Origin: Desulfobacteraceae bacterium
Lineage (GTDB): Bacteria; Desulfobacterota; Desulfobacteria; Desulfobacterales; Desulfosalsimonadaceae
Length of the DNA stretch: 26,529 nt
Reading direction: 5' to 3'
Assembly (NCBI GenBank): GCA_021162325.1
Contig: JAGGYV010000026.1
Coordinates: 1-26,529 of the forward strand
Positions 6,965-15,686 of this stretch are shown here, piece after piece. How positions within the stretch are numbered: the first letter of the stretch is position 1; each line of letters starts with the position of its first letter. A program made the position numbers and the translations under genes. A model generated the notes under the pieces. That model worked only from the letters and a program-made list of their open reading frames with translations, did no database searches and was not told the origin of the DNA.

Positions 6965-8041
6965 TTATTCCAGATTATAAACTGCCAGACCCGCGACACA
7001 GAAGAAAATAATATTGGCACTCCAGGCAGCAAGCATTGGCGGAAGAACGTTTCCATACCCGATGGACAGGCAAAAACTATAAAAAGACCAGTAAATAAAA
7101 ATAGTTAAGATACCATACGAAAAACTGACCGCCATGCCTTCTTTTATTGAATTTCTTAGCGCCAGCCCGGCACCAAGCATGGAAAGAATCAAACAAATAA
7201 ACGGAAAAGCGGTTTTCGCGTAAAAATCCACCCGATACTTCGCAGCATCATATCCCTGGCTTTCAACCTTTTGAATATATTTGTAAAGATCTAAAAACGG
7301 CAGTTCCTCGGATTCCCTTGCCACCCTCAGCAAATCTGACGGCAGCAGGTCTATTGGATAAATTTTTTCATCATAGAACGTCACCTGTTGTTCTTCATCA
7401 GAAGAATTCAGATGCTGCTGAAGCAGGCAATCAAAAAAAACCCAGTCCCCATCAATATACTTCCCGGTTTTTGCATTGATACGGCTCGTCAGACTAAACT
7501 CCTTGTTAAAATTTGCGATACTGATCCCTGAGATCTTCTGATCAACCGGATTATAATACGAAATATGCGTAATGGATTGATTCCCCCGAATCCAGATATT
7601 TTTCCCCTTCGACGTTGTCATTTTTGCCCTGGACGTCATCTCTTCAATGCGATTTGCCTTGACCACACTGATCGGGACAACCACTTCAGAAAAGATAAAC
7701 AAAAAAATGGTCAGGCATATTCCGATGACGGCAATGGGCAGCAAGAGATAATGCAAACTGATGCCGCCACTCTTTAACGCCAGTATTTCATTGTTTTTAA
7801 CCATTAACCCAAAGGCTGCCAGCACACCTAGAAGAACGGCAATCGGAATAATTTGAGATACGATCAGCGGGATTTTGTAAAGAAAAAAAGCGACAATCAA
7901 AGACAGAGCCAATTCAGCTTCAAGGAACTTATCGATTCTCCCAAAAAAATCAATGGATAGATAAATAACAATGACCACCCCGAGAACAATCCCGAAATAC
8001 TTGAAAAAAAGAAGGCTGATATATCTGTGAATGACTGTCAT
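6965..8041 (-). CDS. lptG: LPS export permease LptG
   Basis: LptG pairs with LptF as the membrane part of the LptB2FG transporter, which extracts LPS from the inner membrane and drives it along the Lpt bridge. The protein has N-terminal membrane segments (about 15-35, 47-70 and 80-105), a periplasmic beta-rich domain (about 125-250) with SITHISYYNPVDQKISGISI, and three C-terminal membrane segments. The motif NNEILALKSGGIS in the cytoplasmic loop before the third segment matches the family's coupling region. The ATG at 8039-8041 starts MTVIHRYIS, aligning with the usual LptG N-terminus, and gives 358 residues; an upstream TTG at 8087-8089 would add 16 residues and is less likely. It is assigned as LptG because it follows lptF in the order known from E. 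coli. Confidence 0.88.
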   Translation of the reverse strand: MTVIHRYISLLFFKYFGIVLGVVIVIYLSIDFFGRIDKFLEAELALSLIVAFFLYKIPLIVSQIIPIAVLLGVLAAFGLMVKNNEILALKSGGISLHYLLLPIAVIGICLTIFLFIFSEVVVPISVVKANRIEEMTSRAKMTTSKGKNIWIRGNQSITHISYYNPVDQKISGISIANFNKEFSLTSRINAKTGKYIDGDWVFFDCLLQQHLNSSDEEQQVTFYDEKIYPIDLLPSDLLRVARESEELPFLDLYKYIQKVESQGYDAAKYRVDFYAKTAFPFICLILSMLGAGLALRNSIKEGMAVSFSYGILTIFIYWSFYSFCLSIGYGNVLPPMLAAWSANIIFFCVAGLAVYNLE

Positions 8042-8120
8042 TAGACACTCGCCATTTTTTAAAAAAATCAGTAAAAAATCCTGGGCCAAAGGACCCGATT
8101 TCTAGCGGTAAAATAAAAGT

Positions 8121-9311
8121 TTAATCAAAAGACCGGCCACGAAAAAAAGTCTGAACAATCTTTATTCCGAATTGATTTATCCGATAAAAAATTTCAACCG
8201 GTCGGTCATTAGCGGTTCTAATTAATAAAAAAACCCCCAATCCACCCATAATAAAATTCGGCATCCACATTCCCAAAACCGGTGAGAGGTTGCCGGCTTC
8301 ACTAAAAACCAGGCCGGCAGATAACAAAAGATAATAAATCAAAAAAGCGATCAATCCAAGGCCGAGGCTGGCTGATTTCCGGGTTGATGAAGACTGAACC
8401 CCTAAGGGAACGGCCAGTATCCCCAATGCGATACAGGCAAATGGGATGGAAAATTTTTTATGGAACTCCACCCATACGGAATAATATTTTTTAGATTTGG
8501 TTTTTTCAGTTTTTAAAAATGCCACCAGTTCTTTTAAATTCATTTCCTTTCGATTGCGTTTTTTCCCCCTGATTTTTTGAACGGCATGCTTTAAATCCAG
8601 CTGCAAATCATAAGAATCAAACTGGATGGAGTGAACCGCGCGGTTCTTCAGATTCACCTGGTTAATCACGCCATTGTAAAGGCTTAATATAAAGGAAAGC
8701 TTATCTTTACCATCGAGAATTCTGCCTTTGGGCGAAACAATAGTCGTCGAAAACCCTTCATTCCGCTGGTCTTCAATATAAATATCGCCTAAAGAATTGT
8801 CTTTAAAATCAATTTTATTGACATAAAACATCACCCCATCAAAACTGTCATTGAATTGCCGTTCCTTTAATCCAACGCTAAAGTTCGACTGAACGACATT
8901 CAACGCCATTTGCTTATAGGATTGTTGTCCCCAGGGGATACCGTATATCGCCATATATGCGGTCAGCAACGCATTTAATACACTGAACACTATCACCGGT
9001 GGGAGCAGATGATAAAGACTGATGCCGCTTGCTTTAAGCGCCACGATTTCATTGTCATTAGAAAGGCGCAAAAACGTTAACAGCACACTCATCATTACCG
9101 ACATCGGAATAATATAGGCAAGAAAATATGGCATAGAATACGCCAGCATTAAAAAAAAAGCCATTAAGCTGACCTGATAATTAACGACCACATTGGTAAT
9201 CTCAAGAACCTGGCGCATCAAAAAGACAAAAATAAAGAACAACAGATTCATGGTATATGGAGGAATCAGTTCTTTGAAAATATACCGATTAACAGCCGTA
9301 TTCATTTTCAT
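8121..9311 (-). CDS. lptF: LPS export permease LptF
   Basis: LptF is the partner of LptG in the LPS exporter. This 396-residue protein has the YjgP/YjgQ architecture: three N-terminal membrane segments, the loop motif NDNEIVALKASGIS, a periplasmic jelly-roll domain (about 130-275) and three C-terminal membrane segments. KKFSIPFACIALGILAVPLG precedes the penultimate membrane pair as in other LptF proteins. A basic stretch KIRGKKRNRKEM lies in the periplasmic-to-membrane transition. The start lies 29 bases beyond the msbA stop; a second in-frame ATG two codons later is equally possible. No strong ribosome binding site is visible. The neighbouring msbA and lpxK fit a lipid A synthesis and export operon. 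Confidence 0.88.
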   Translation of the reverse strand: MKMNTAVNRYIFKELIPPYTMNLLFFIFVFLMRQVLEITNVVVNYQVSLMAFFLMLAYSMPYFLAYIIPMSVMMSVLLTFLRLSNDNEIVALKASGISLYHLLPPVIVFSVLNALLTAYMAIYGIPWGQQSYKQMALNVVQSNFSVGLKERQFNDSFDGVMFYVNKIDFKDNSLGDIYIEDQRNEGFSTTIVSPKGRILDGKDKLSFILSLYNGVINQVNLKNRAVHSIQFDSYDLQLDLKHAVQKIRGKKRNRKEMNLKELVAFLKTEKTKSKKYYSVWVEFHKKFSIPFACIALGILAVPLGVQSSSTRKSASLGLGLIAFLIYYLLLSAGLVFSEAGNLSPVLGMWMPNFIMGGLGVFLLIRTANDRPVEIFYRINQFGIKIVQTFFRGRSFD

Positions 9312-9340
9312 AGTAATTATGCTGTAACTTTGACTGAAGT

Positions 9341-11104
9341 TTACGTAGCGGCATCATTATTATCTGAAAACTGCATTTGATAAAGATTATAATACTCCCC
9401 TTTTCTCTCCAGCAGCTCTTCGTGCTTTCCTTCTTCAACAATCTGACCATCGACCAGCACAACAATACGGTTTGCATATGCAATTGTTGACAGCCGGTGC
9501 GCAATAACAAACGATGTCCGACCTTTCATCAAATTTTCAAGCGCTTTTTGAACCAGTCGTTCTGACTCCGTATCCAGTGATGCGGTGGCTTCATCTAAAA
9601 TAAGAATCGGCGCATTTTTCAACAACGCCCGGGCAATGCACATGCGCTGTTTTTCACCACCGGAAAGCCGGCTCCCGAGCTCTCCGATGATCGTATCAAA
9701 TCCATTGGGCAGGCTTTTAACAAATTTATATATATATGCCGCCTTTGCCGCTTCTATTATTTCCTGATCCGAGGCATCCGGTTTTCCATAAACAATATTT
9801 TTTCTAATGGTATCATTAAAAAGAATCGGTTCCTGGGTAACAATGGCCACCTGCTTGCGTAGAGCTGAAACAGCGATATCCCGGATATCCGTACCATCAA
9901 TTTTAATCAAGCCTTTTGTGACATCAAAAAATCGGGGAATTAAATTTACCAAAGACGTCTTACCGCCACCGCTCATTCCCACCAATGCCAGTATTTCACC
10001 CGGCTTGACATCAAGATCAATGTTCTTTAACACCCTGTCTCTTTTGTCATAGGAAAAGGATACTTTTTCAAATAAAATCCGGTGGGACCCGGCTTTAATC
10101 GCTTTGGGCGATTTTGGGTCTATAATATCTGATTCGGTTTCCAGAATATCAAATACCCGGTCTGATGCGGCAAAGCCCTGCTGTAACACATTATTCAGTT
10201 TTGTCATTTTTTTTATAGGCGTATACAGCAGCATAACTGCCGTCATAAATGAAAGAAAATCACCGGGCGTTTGAACACCTTTAATGACAGCAAACCCGCC
10301 ATACCAAAGCACAAGTGAGATCCCGACGCCCCCGAAGGCTTCCATCACAGGCGATGTCAGCGCCTTTGCCCGTATGGATTTTATCTCAAAACGAAAAACC
10401 GAATAATTTTTTTTAGAAAAAACTTTTTTCTCATATGACTCCATGCCAAAGGCTTTGACAATTTTATTCCCGGCAAACGTTTCATGCAAAAATGCATTCA
10501 TATCTGCCATGCTCTCCTGACTGCTGGTGGAAAATCGTCTCACGCGCCGTCCCAGCTCAACAACCGGAAAATAAGCCAGCGGCATAACGACAAACGCCAT
10601 AATTGCCAGTTTCCAATCCCTGTAAAAAATCACACCGGTAAGTCCGACAACAGTAAAAGAATCCCTTAAAGCGCCCGTCACCGCCTTGGACACCATATTT
10701 TTAATAATCGACACATCATTGGTGATGCGCGACATCAAAACACCGGTCCGCTCTTTATGAAAAAAAGAAAGCGGGAGATCCATTATTTTTTCGTAAAGAG
10801 CATCCCTGAGTTTTCTGATAATATTTTCACCCACATACTGCAGCAAAAATTCCTGACCGTACATTGCCAGGCCTCTAAAAAAATATAAAATAATCACAAT
10901 AATCGGGATCAGTTTGAGCAAAAAAACATTTTTATTAATAAAAATATCATCAATCACCGGTTTGACGATAAAAGCGGTTGCCGAAGTTGTCCCTGCCACC
11001 ACGATCATGCAGATCATGGATAAAAATAGTTGAAACCAGCTACCTTTGATATATTCGAGCAGTTGCTTCTGACGGGGGGCAATTTTAAATTTCACAATCT
11101 TCAT
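9341..11104 (-). CDS. msbA: Lipid A flippase MsbA (ABC exporter)
   Basis: MsbA is a homodimeric ABC exporter that flips lipid A-core across the inner membrane before LptFG takes it on. The 587 residues comprise a six-segment transmembrane domain (1 to about 325) fused to a nucleotide-binding domain. The ATPase motifs are complete: Walker A from Gly376 to Lys382-Thr383 (GMSGGGKT), Q-loop Gln424, signature LSGGEKQR (480-487), Walker B LILDEA with Asp504-Glu505, and switch His536. The loop FFHKERTGVLMSRITNDV is typical of MsbA-like exporters. It ends 29 bases before lptF and starts seven bases after the lpxB stop, so tight coupling is likely. A general multidrug exporter is the alternative, but the position between lpxB and lptF argues for MsbA. 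Confidence 0.93.
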   Translation of the reverse strand: MKIVKFKIAPRQKQLLEYIKGSWFQLFLSMICMIVVAGTTSATAFIVKPVIDDIFINKNVFLLKLIPIIVIILYFFRGLAMYGQEFLLQYVGENIIRKLRDALYEKIMDLPLSFFHKERTGVLMSRITNDVSIIKNMVSKAVTGALRDSFTVVGLTGVIFYRDWKLAIMAFVVMPLAYFPVVELGRRVRRFSTSSQESMADMNAFLHETFAGNKIVKAFGMESYEKKVFSKKNYSVFRFEIKSIRAKALTSPVMEAFGGVGISLVLWYGGFAVIKGVQTPGDFLSFMTAVMLLYTPIKKMTKLNNVLQQGFAASDRVFDILETESDIIDPKSPKAIKAGSHRILFEKVSFSYDKRDRVLKNIDLDVKPGEILALVGMSGGGKTSLVNLIPRFFDVTKGLIKIDGTDIRDIAVSALRKQVAIVTQEPILFNDTIRKNIVYGKPDASDQEIIEAAKAAYIYKFVKSLPNGFDTIIGELGSRLSGGEKQRMCIARALLKNAPILILDEATASLDTESERLVQKALENLMKGRTSFVIAHRLSTIAYANRIVVLVDGQIVEEGKHEELLERKGEYYNLYQMQFSDNNDAAT

Positions 11105-11111
11105 TTCTAAT

Positions 11112-12257
11112 CTAACACCCTTTTAGCAGGGATAAACCGATATCCGCTGTTTTCTCAGATGCGCCGGCTTCTCCCATCATTGCCTTTACAAGATTCAGTT
11201 TTTCTTTCATCCGGCTGAGTTCCAATGGATTATTCAGCATATTCCCCACAGTTTCCGCAATTTTCCCTGGTGACGCCTCTCCCTGAATCAGTTCCGGAAC
11301 AACGCGTTCTTTTGCAATAATATTCACCAGTCCAATATGATCCACGTTCACCAATGCGCGGCCCAGCATATAACTGACAGGCGATATTCTGTAAATAATG
11401 ACCATGGGGATACCGTACATTGCCGTTTCCAGCGTCACCGTTCCGGATACGGCAATGATCAAAGTACTCTGTGCAAAAATCTCTACTATATCACCAGCAA
11501 CGATCTCAATTCGGCAGGTATTTTTATACGGATCAACAAATGACGCAATCCACTCTTTGCTAACGGAAGGTGCGACAGAAAGCAAAAACTTTATATTCTT
11601 AAATCGATGCTGCAGGATAGTGGCTGAAGCCAGCATATACGGAAGATTCCGCTTAATTTCACTGACCCGGGAACCGGGAAGCAATCCAACAACAGGTGGG
11701 GAAACGGCTTCATTATCTGATTTTTTTTCTATCGGAGAATAAGAATCCAGTAACGGATTACCAACAAAGGTTGCCGGAATATGGTGTCGGGTATAATATT
11801 CTTTTTCAAACGGCAGAATTACCGCCATATGATCCACAAGTCGCTTGATCTTACGGATACGCCCGGAACGCCATGCCCAGATCTGCGGACTGACATAATA
11901 TAAAACCGGAATTCCCTGCTTCTTGGCAATGGAAGCAATGTGAAGGTTAAAGTCCGGAAAATCGATTAAAATAATCAACTCCGGGGAAAGTTTCTGCAAA
12001 TTATTTTTAATAATTGAAATAGCATCCAGCACTTTTGGAAGTTTGACAAATACCTCGGTAATGCCAACCACTGAAAGCTCTTTGGCATCCATCAGGATGT
12101 TTACACCTGCTGCTCGTAAGGCATGGCTGCCGATACCATAAAAAGACAGCGAAGGATCTTTTTTTTTCATGGCGCAGACCAGATGGGCGCCGTGAGCATC
12201 CCCGGAAGTTTCACCGGCAATAATTATCACACTTTTTTGAGCTGATAATATTTTCAT
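11112..12257 (-). CDS. lpxB: Lipid-A-disaccharide synthase LpxB
   Basis: LpxB joins UDP-2,3-diacylglucosamine and lipid X to form the lipid A disaccharide; it is a GT19 glycosyltransferase acting at the cytoplasmic face of the inner membrane. The N-terminal IIIAGETSGDAHGAHL motif, the central PQIWAWRSGRIRKIKRLVDH segment, the PFEKEYY motif, FVGNPLLD and the LLPGSRVSEIKRNLP motif are all family hallmarks. At 381 residues it matches the usual length. Its ATG overlaps the TGA of the upstream oxidoreductase gene (ATGA, 12254-12257), which implies translational coupling. LpxI, which makes one of its substrates, is encoded two genes upstream. Confidence 0.95.
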   Translation of the reverse strand: MKILSAQKSVIIIAGETSGDAHGAHLVCAMKKKDPSLSFYGIGSHALRAAGVNILMDAKELSVVGITEVFVKLPKVLDAISIIKNNLQKLSPELIILIDFPDFNLHIASIAKKQGIPVLYYVSPQIWAWRSGRIRKIKRLVDHMAVILPFEKEYYTRHHIPATFVGNPLLDSYSPIEKKSDNEAVSPPVVGLLPGSRVSEIKRNLPYMLASATILQHRFKNIKFLLSVAPSVSKEWIASFVDPYKNTCRIEIVAGDIVEIFAQSTLIIAVSGTVTLETAMYGIPMVIIYRISPVSYMLGRALVNVDHIGLVNIIAKERVVPELIQGEASPGKIAETVGNMLNNPLELSRMKEKLNLVKAMMGEAGASEKTADIGLSLLKGC

Positions 12258-13219
12258 GGATTATTTCCTGAGTATATCCTGCCTGATTTTTGAATCTGCT
12301 GTGTAATACTCAGTGCAATTTTTAATGCGTCGCGGCCCATCTGACCTGACACTTCAGGGGCTTTGCGACTTTCAACGGCATGGATAAAAGACCGTATTTC
12401 ATCCTCAAGCGCATCCCCATCCGTAAAGCATTTTTCTTCCAGATGCATGCCGGGAATGGGACAATTATTCTCCCCAACACATGGCTGGACATGAACAATT
12501 GAACGATTGGCGAAATCAACGGATATATACCCGTCCTTTTGAAACAAACGAATTTTGCGCTCATTCTTGTTTGAAATCCGGCTGGCGGTTACATTAGCGA
12601 CCGCGCCGTTATCAAACTCTAAGTGGGCATTGGCAATATCAATGTTATTGGAAACCACCGAAGCCCCCATGGCATGACAATACTTGATGCCCGACCGGAC
12701 AAAATTAGATATAATATCAATATCATGAATCATAAGATCCAGCACAACACTCACATCGGTCCCTCGTTCCTTGTAAATACCCAGCCGATTGGATTCAATA
12801 AATATCGGATGATCCACGATGTGTTTAACCGCTGTGACCGCCGGGTTAAATCGCTCTAACTGACCGACCTGGAGCACAAGATTCCTTTTATCAGCTATTT
12901 CAATCAGTTCATCAGCCTCTTCAACAGTCGTTGTGATCGGCTTTTCAATTAAAACATCAATATCATGTTCTAAAAATTCTTTTCCGATCTTAAAATGCAA
13001 CGGTGTCGGCACGGCAATGCTGACCGCATCCACCAAGCCGAACAAATCCCTGTAATCAAAGAACGCCTTTACCCCGACATTGCCGGCAATTTTCTCAGCC
13101 TGCGCCTTTCTGGTGTCAACAACACCAACCAATTCGATATCTTCCATTTTTGCATATTTTTCAGCATGAAATTTCCCCAGATACCCAACACCAGCCACGG
13201 CAACCCGAACTTTTTTCAT
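12254..13219 (-). CDS. Gfo/Idh/MocA-family NAD-dependent oxidoreductase in the lipid A cluster
   Basis: This 321-residue dehydrogenase probably acts on a sugar nucleotide. A Rossmann fold starts at residue 4 with the nucleotide motif GVGYLG (10-15), and Asp35 after the second strand favours NAD over NADP. The EKP catalytic motif lies at 92-94 (VLIEKPITT), followed by VGQLERFNPAV, a signature of the MviM/GnnA-like branch. GnnA of Acidithiobacillus and Leptospira oxidises UDP-GlcNAc at C3 as a step to 3-amino lipid A, and its gene sits among lpx genes; the match in position is suggestive, but no aminotransferase (GnnB) gene is next to it. The ATG at 13217-13219 was chosen because AAGGAA lies upstream and the Rossmann motif then starts properly; longer frames to 13312 have no such site. 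It overlaps lpxB by four bases. Confidence 0.82.
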   Translation of the reverse strand: MKKVRVAVAGVGYLGKFHAEKYAKMEDIELVGVVDTRKAQAEKIAGNVGVKAFFDYRDLFGLVDAVSIAVPTPLHFKIGKEFLEHDIDVLIEKPITTTVEEADELIEIADKRNLVLQVGQLERFNPAVTAVKHIVDHPIFIESNRLGIYKERGTDVSVVLDLMIHDIDIISNFVRSGIKYCHAMGASVVSNNIDIANAHLEFDNGAVANVTASRISNKNERKIRLFQKDGYISVDFANRSIVHVQPCVGENNCPIPGMHLEEKCFTDGDALEDEIRSFIHAVESRKAPEVSGQMGRDALKIALSITQQIQKSGRIYSGNNP

Positions 13220-13330
13220 CAGATGCATTTCCTTAAAATTTATTGCGTCAGCTAAAAACAAACCCGATGACGACTGCCGCATCAAAAATAAATCGTTACA
13301 AAACTGCGTCATTTCATAGGTGACTCGACA

Positions 13331-14149
13331 CTATGCCTCTTTTTCCATTGCCAGAATCGTAATGTCCCATTGATTCGCCAGATAGATCATTTCCTCTTTA
13401 TCAAAAACCAGTGAACGTTCCGCTTCAATCACCAGCACGGATGCACCCGACGCATGCATCGTCCTGATTGTCTGGGCACCCACTGCGGGAACATCAAACC
13501 TGAAGTCCTGAATCGGTTTACATACCTTTACCACAACGGCATCCCCGTTACAAAGGCCTCCGCCCCGACGGATGGTACTGTCCGTTCCGTCTATAGCCTC
13601 AACAGCGATAACCGTTCCATTGGAAACCACGACACATTGACCGATATCAAGTTGGCCGATTTCCTTGGCCATTTTCCAGCCGACATCAATATCCGCTCGT
13701 TCCACCTTCGTGGGTTTCCGATTTGTCCAACAGCCTTCTTCAGCCAAAAGCTCCGGAAGAAGAAATGTTGAAGACCGAATTCGAAATCCTTCATCTTCAA
13801 GTACTTTTGCAAAAGCTCTTAGAATCTTGTCATCATGCGTGCTATGGCGCATGTTGGCGATCAGTGAAATGGCCTTCATATCCGGACGGATATCAAGAAT
13901 TGCCCCGGGCTTTTTAATCGCCCCGATCAGTACCGCTTCCTTAACCCTATTTTTCTTAAAAAATTTGATCAGCCGCTTTATCTGGCCAATATAGATAATC
14001 TCAAGGGACTCAACATAGTCCGACAAAACCGGTTCGGTCTCATTATGGTAGCCGACGGCAAAAACACAGATCCCCTTCTCGGCGGCTTTTTTTGCGAAAA
14101 GAATCGGAAAAGAACCACTTCCGGCGATTAACCCAATTCGCTTATTCAT
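13331..14149 (-). CDS. lpxI: UDP-2,3-diacylglucosamine diphosphatase LpxI
   Basis: LpxI hydrolyses UDP-2,3-diacylglucosamine to lipid X and UMP and takes the place of LpxH in many non-gammaproteobacteria. The 272-residue protein has the DUF1009 layout: N-terminal IGLIAGSGSFPILFAKKA, a middle segment with VLIGAIKKP and the SLIANMRHSTHDDKIL motif, then the catalytic C-terminal domain with VVSNGTVIAVEAIDGTDSTIRRG and PAVGAQTIRTMHASGAS. No LpxH-type metallophosphatase occurs in the window. The gene lies 276 bases after lpxA, across a repeat-filled spacer, and 111 bases before the oxidoreductase start. The assignment rests on recognisable family motifs. Confidence 0.93.
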   Translation of the reverse strand: MNKRIGLIAGSGSFPILFAKKAAEKGICVFAVGYHNETEPVLSDYVESLEIIYIGQIKRLIKFFKKNRVKEAVLIGAIKKPGAILDIRPDMKAISLIANMRHSTHDDKILRAFAKVLEDEGFRIRSSTFLLPELLAEEGCWTNRKPTKVERADIDVGWKMAKEIGQLDIGQCVVVSNGTVIAVEAIDGTDSTIRRGGGLCNGDAVVVKVCKPIQDFRFDVPAVGAQTIRTMHASGASVLVIEAERSLVFDKEEMIYLANQWDITILAMEKEA

Positions 14150-14175
14150 GATAAAAACGATCTGTCATAATTACT

Positions 14176-14407
14176 AAGACCTATTTTCTTATCTCTGATT
14201 TTTGTGTTTTTTTGGCAAACTTTTTTAAAAACCCAAAAAGTATGAAGTGCCTAAAGTGATCTAAAGTGCCTAAAGTTATGGACTGCGCAAAAAGCGCGAT
14301 CATTTTCAAAATAAAAATTGAAAATGCCGAAGGCATTAACCATAATCACGCCCTGGCGTGACTAACTTCAAACTTTAGTTCACTTTTAACTTTTCCGGTT
14401 TTTCCGG
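14176..14407 (-). repeat. Repeat family 2, copy C1, with a run of small hairpins
   Basis: Read on the minus strand it begins CCGGAAAAACCGGAAAAGTT and continues AAAAGTGAACTAAAG, as in the copy at 16738. It ends ACAAAAATCAGAGATAAGA, as in the copy near 26245. The interior has four consecutive stem-loops: GCGC pairs (14285-14297), CATTTTCA/TGAAAATG (14301-14326), AATGCC/GGCATT (14323-14337) and TCACGCC/GGCGTGA (14346-14361). Three CTAAAGT(G/T) direct repeats occupy 14251-14277, the last pairing with AACTTTAG at 14371-14378. Confidence 0.7.
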
Positions 14408-14425
14408 GGGTTAGATAAAACAAGA

Positions 14426-15196
14426 TCATCTGGTAATTCCCCGCTCCGTGGACTTGATAAAATTAACCAGCGTAAGAACTTCCGGAATATTTTCAACTTC
14501 CGCCAGCACGCGATCCACAGACTCATTCACGGTCAGGCCAATACGAAAAATAATGCGATACGCCTTCTTCAACTGGGATAATGTATTGCTGGAAAACCCA
14601 TGTCGTTTTAACCCGACCTTGTTCAATCCATGCAGCGTCGCCCGGTCCCCGGCAGCCATCACATATGGGGGGATATCCTTAGTGAGGGCTGATTTCCCAC
14701 CGATATAGGCATAATCACCGATTCTGACGAACTGATGGATGGCAACCAGTCCGCCGACAATTACATAATCGCCAATCGTAATATGTCCGGCCAGGGTTGC
14801 ATTATTCGCCAGGATAACGCCTTTTCCGGTCTTACAGTCATGGGCCACATGGGTATAAGCCATTAAAAAATTATCCTCACCGACCTCCGTTACCCCGCCC
14901 CCGAACTCGGTTCCGCGATTTAACGTGGCAAATTCACGGATGACCGTATTACGGCCGATCTTCAGATACGTTTTTTCCCCTTTGAACTTGACCGCCTGAG
15001 GGGCCGCCCCGATGGAAGCATATTGAAAAATCTGACAGTTCGGTGCAATCTCAACATAAGGGTCAATCGTTACATGCGGCCCGATAAAAGTACCGGAACC
15101 AATGGATACATTCCCGTTAACGATCGAATAAGGGCCAATTTCAACATTGGAATCAATCTCTGCATGGGGGTCAATTATAGCGGTTGGATGTATCAT
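14426..15196 (-). CDS. lpxA: UDP-N-acetylglucosamine acyltransferase LpxA
   Basis: LpxA transfers a 3-hydroxyacyl chain from acyl-ACP to the 3-position of UDP-GlcNAc, the first step of lipid A synthesis. The 256-residue chain shows left-handed beta-helix hexapeptide repeats from residue 1 to about 185 and a helical C-terminal domain ending in the family's LNKVGLKRHGFS segment. His119 in THVAHDCKTG corresponds to the catalytic His125 of E. coli. The hydrocarbon-ruler position (Gly173 in E. coli) is Gly167 here (YIGGKS), which predicts a long acyl chain of about C14 rather than C10. The ATG overlaps the fabZ stop by four bases (ATGA, 15193-15196). FabZ and LpxA compete for the same hydroxyacyl-ACP pool, so coupling makes sense. 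Confidence 0.96.
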   Translation of the reverse strand: MIHPTAIIDPHAEIDSNVEIGPYSIVNGNVSIGSGTFIGPHVTIDPYVEIAPNCQIFQYASIGAAPQAVKFKGEKTYLKIGRNTVIREFATLNRGTEFGGGVTEVGEDNFLMAYTHVAHDCKTGKGVILANNATLAGHITIGDYVIVGGLVAIHQFVRIGDYAYIGGKSALTKDIPPYVMAAGDRATLHGLNKVGLKRHGFSSNTLSQLKKAYRIIFRIGLTVNESVDRVLAEVENIPEVLTLVNFIKSTERGITR

Positions 15197-15636
15197 TTTT
15201 CTCCTCCGATCAAAGCCATCAATTTTGCTTCTGCAACGCGATTTATACCGACAAACGCTTTTGCACCCATTTTCACAACTCTGGATCGCTGCTTTTCTAT
15301 TTCCACTTCAAAAATTAGCTGGTCCCCCGGAATCACAGGTGCCCTGAACCGGACCCGATCTACCCCGGAAAAACAGACCCGGGTATGATTTTCCGGCGGC
15401 AAACTTTCCGCCAGCAGCAATCCGCCTGCCTGAACCATTCCCTCAAGGATTAAAACACCCGGCATGATGGGCCTGTCGAAAAAATGTCCCTGAAAAAAGG
15501 GTTCATTGATTGTTACATTTTTTAATGCCCGAATTTTCACACCCGGTTCAAATCCAAGAACCCGGTCGACAAGAACAAATGGGTATCGATGCGGCAACAG
15601 GTTTAGAATTCTTTTAATATCATAGCCTTGTTTCAT
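15193..15636 (-). CDS. fabZ: 3-hydroxyacyl-ACP dehydratase FabZ
   Basis: FabZ dehydrates 3-hydroxyacyl-ACP in type II fatty acid synthesis. The 147-residue hotdog-fold protein has the family start LLPHRYPFVLVDRV, the catalytic His in FFQGHFFDRPIMPG and the catalytic acid in LILEGMVQAGG. Its place between lpxD and lpxA is the conserved arrangement, linking membrane fatty acid flux with lipid A acylation. The start follows a GGGATT site. The gene lies 50 bases after lpxD and overlaps lpxA by four bases. Confidence 0.96.
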   Translation of the reverse strand: MKQGYDIKRILNLLPHRYPFVLVDRVLGFEPGVKIRALKNVTINEPFFQGHFFDRPIMPGVLILEGMVQAGGLLLAESLPPENHTRVCFSGVDRVRFRAPVIPGDQLIFEVEIEKQRSRVVKMGAKAFVGINRVAEAKLMALIGGEK

Positions 15637-15686
15637 ATGTATAATCCCAATCTTAATAAATGATTGAAAAAATCAAATGTATGGTA

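Noticed and set aside
9341..11104. MsbA Walker A reading GMSGGGKT as a defective P-loop
   Set aside because: It still satisfies GxxGxGK(S/T) and all other ATPase motifs are intact.
11126..11140. GATAAACCG within lpxB resembling the repeat family 2 start
   Set aside because: It encodes conserved lpxB C-terminal residues and lacks the following GTTAAAAGTGAAC block, so it is a chance match.
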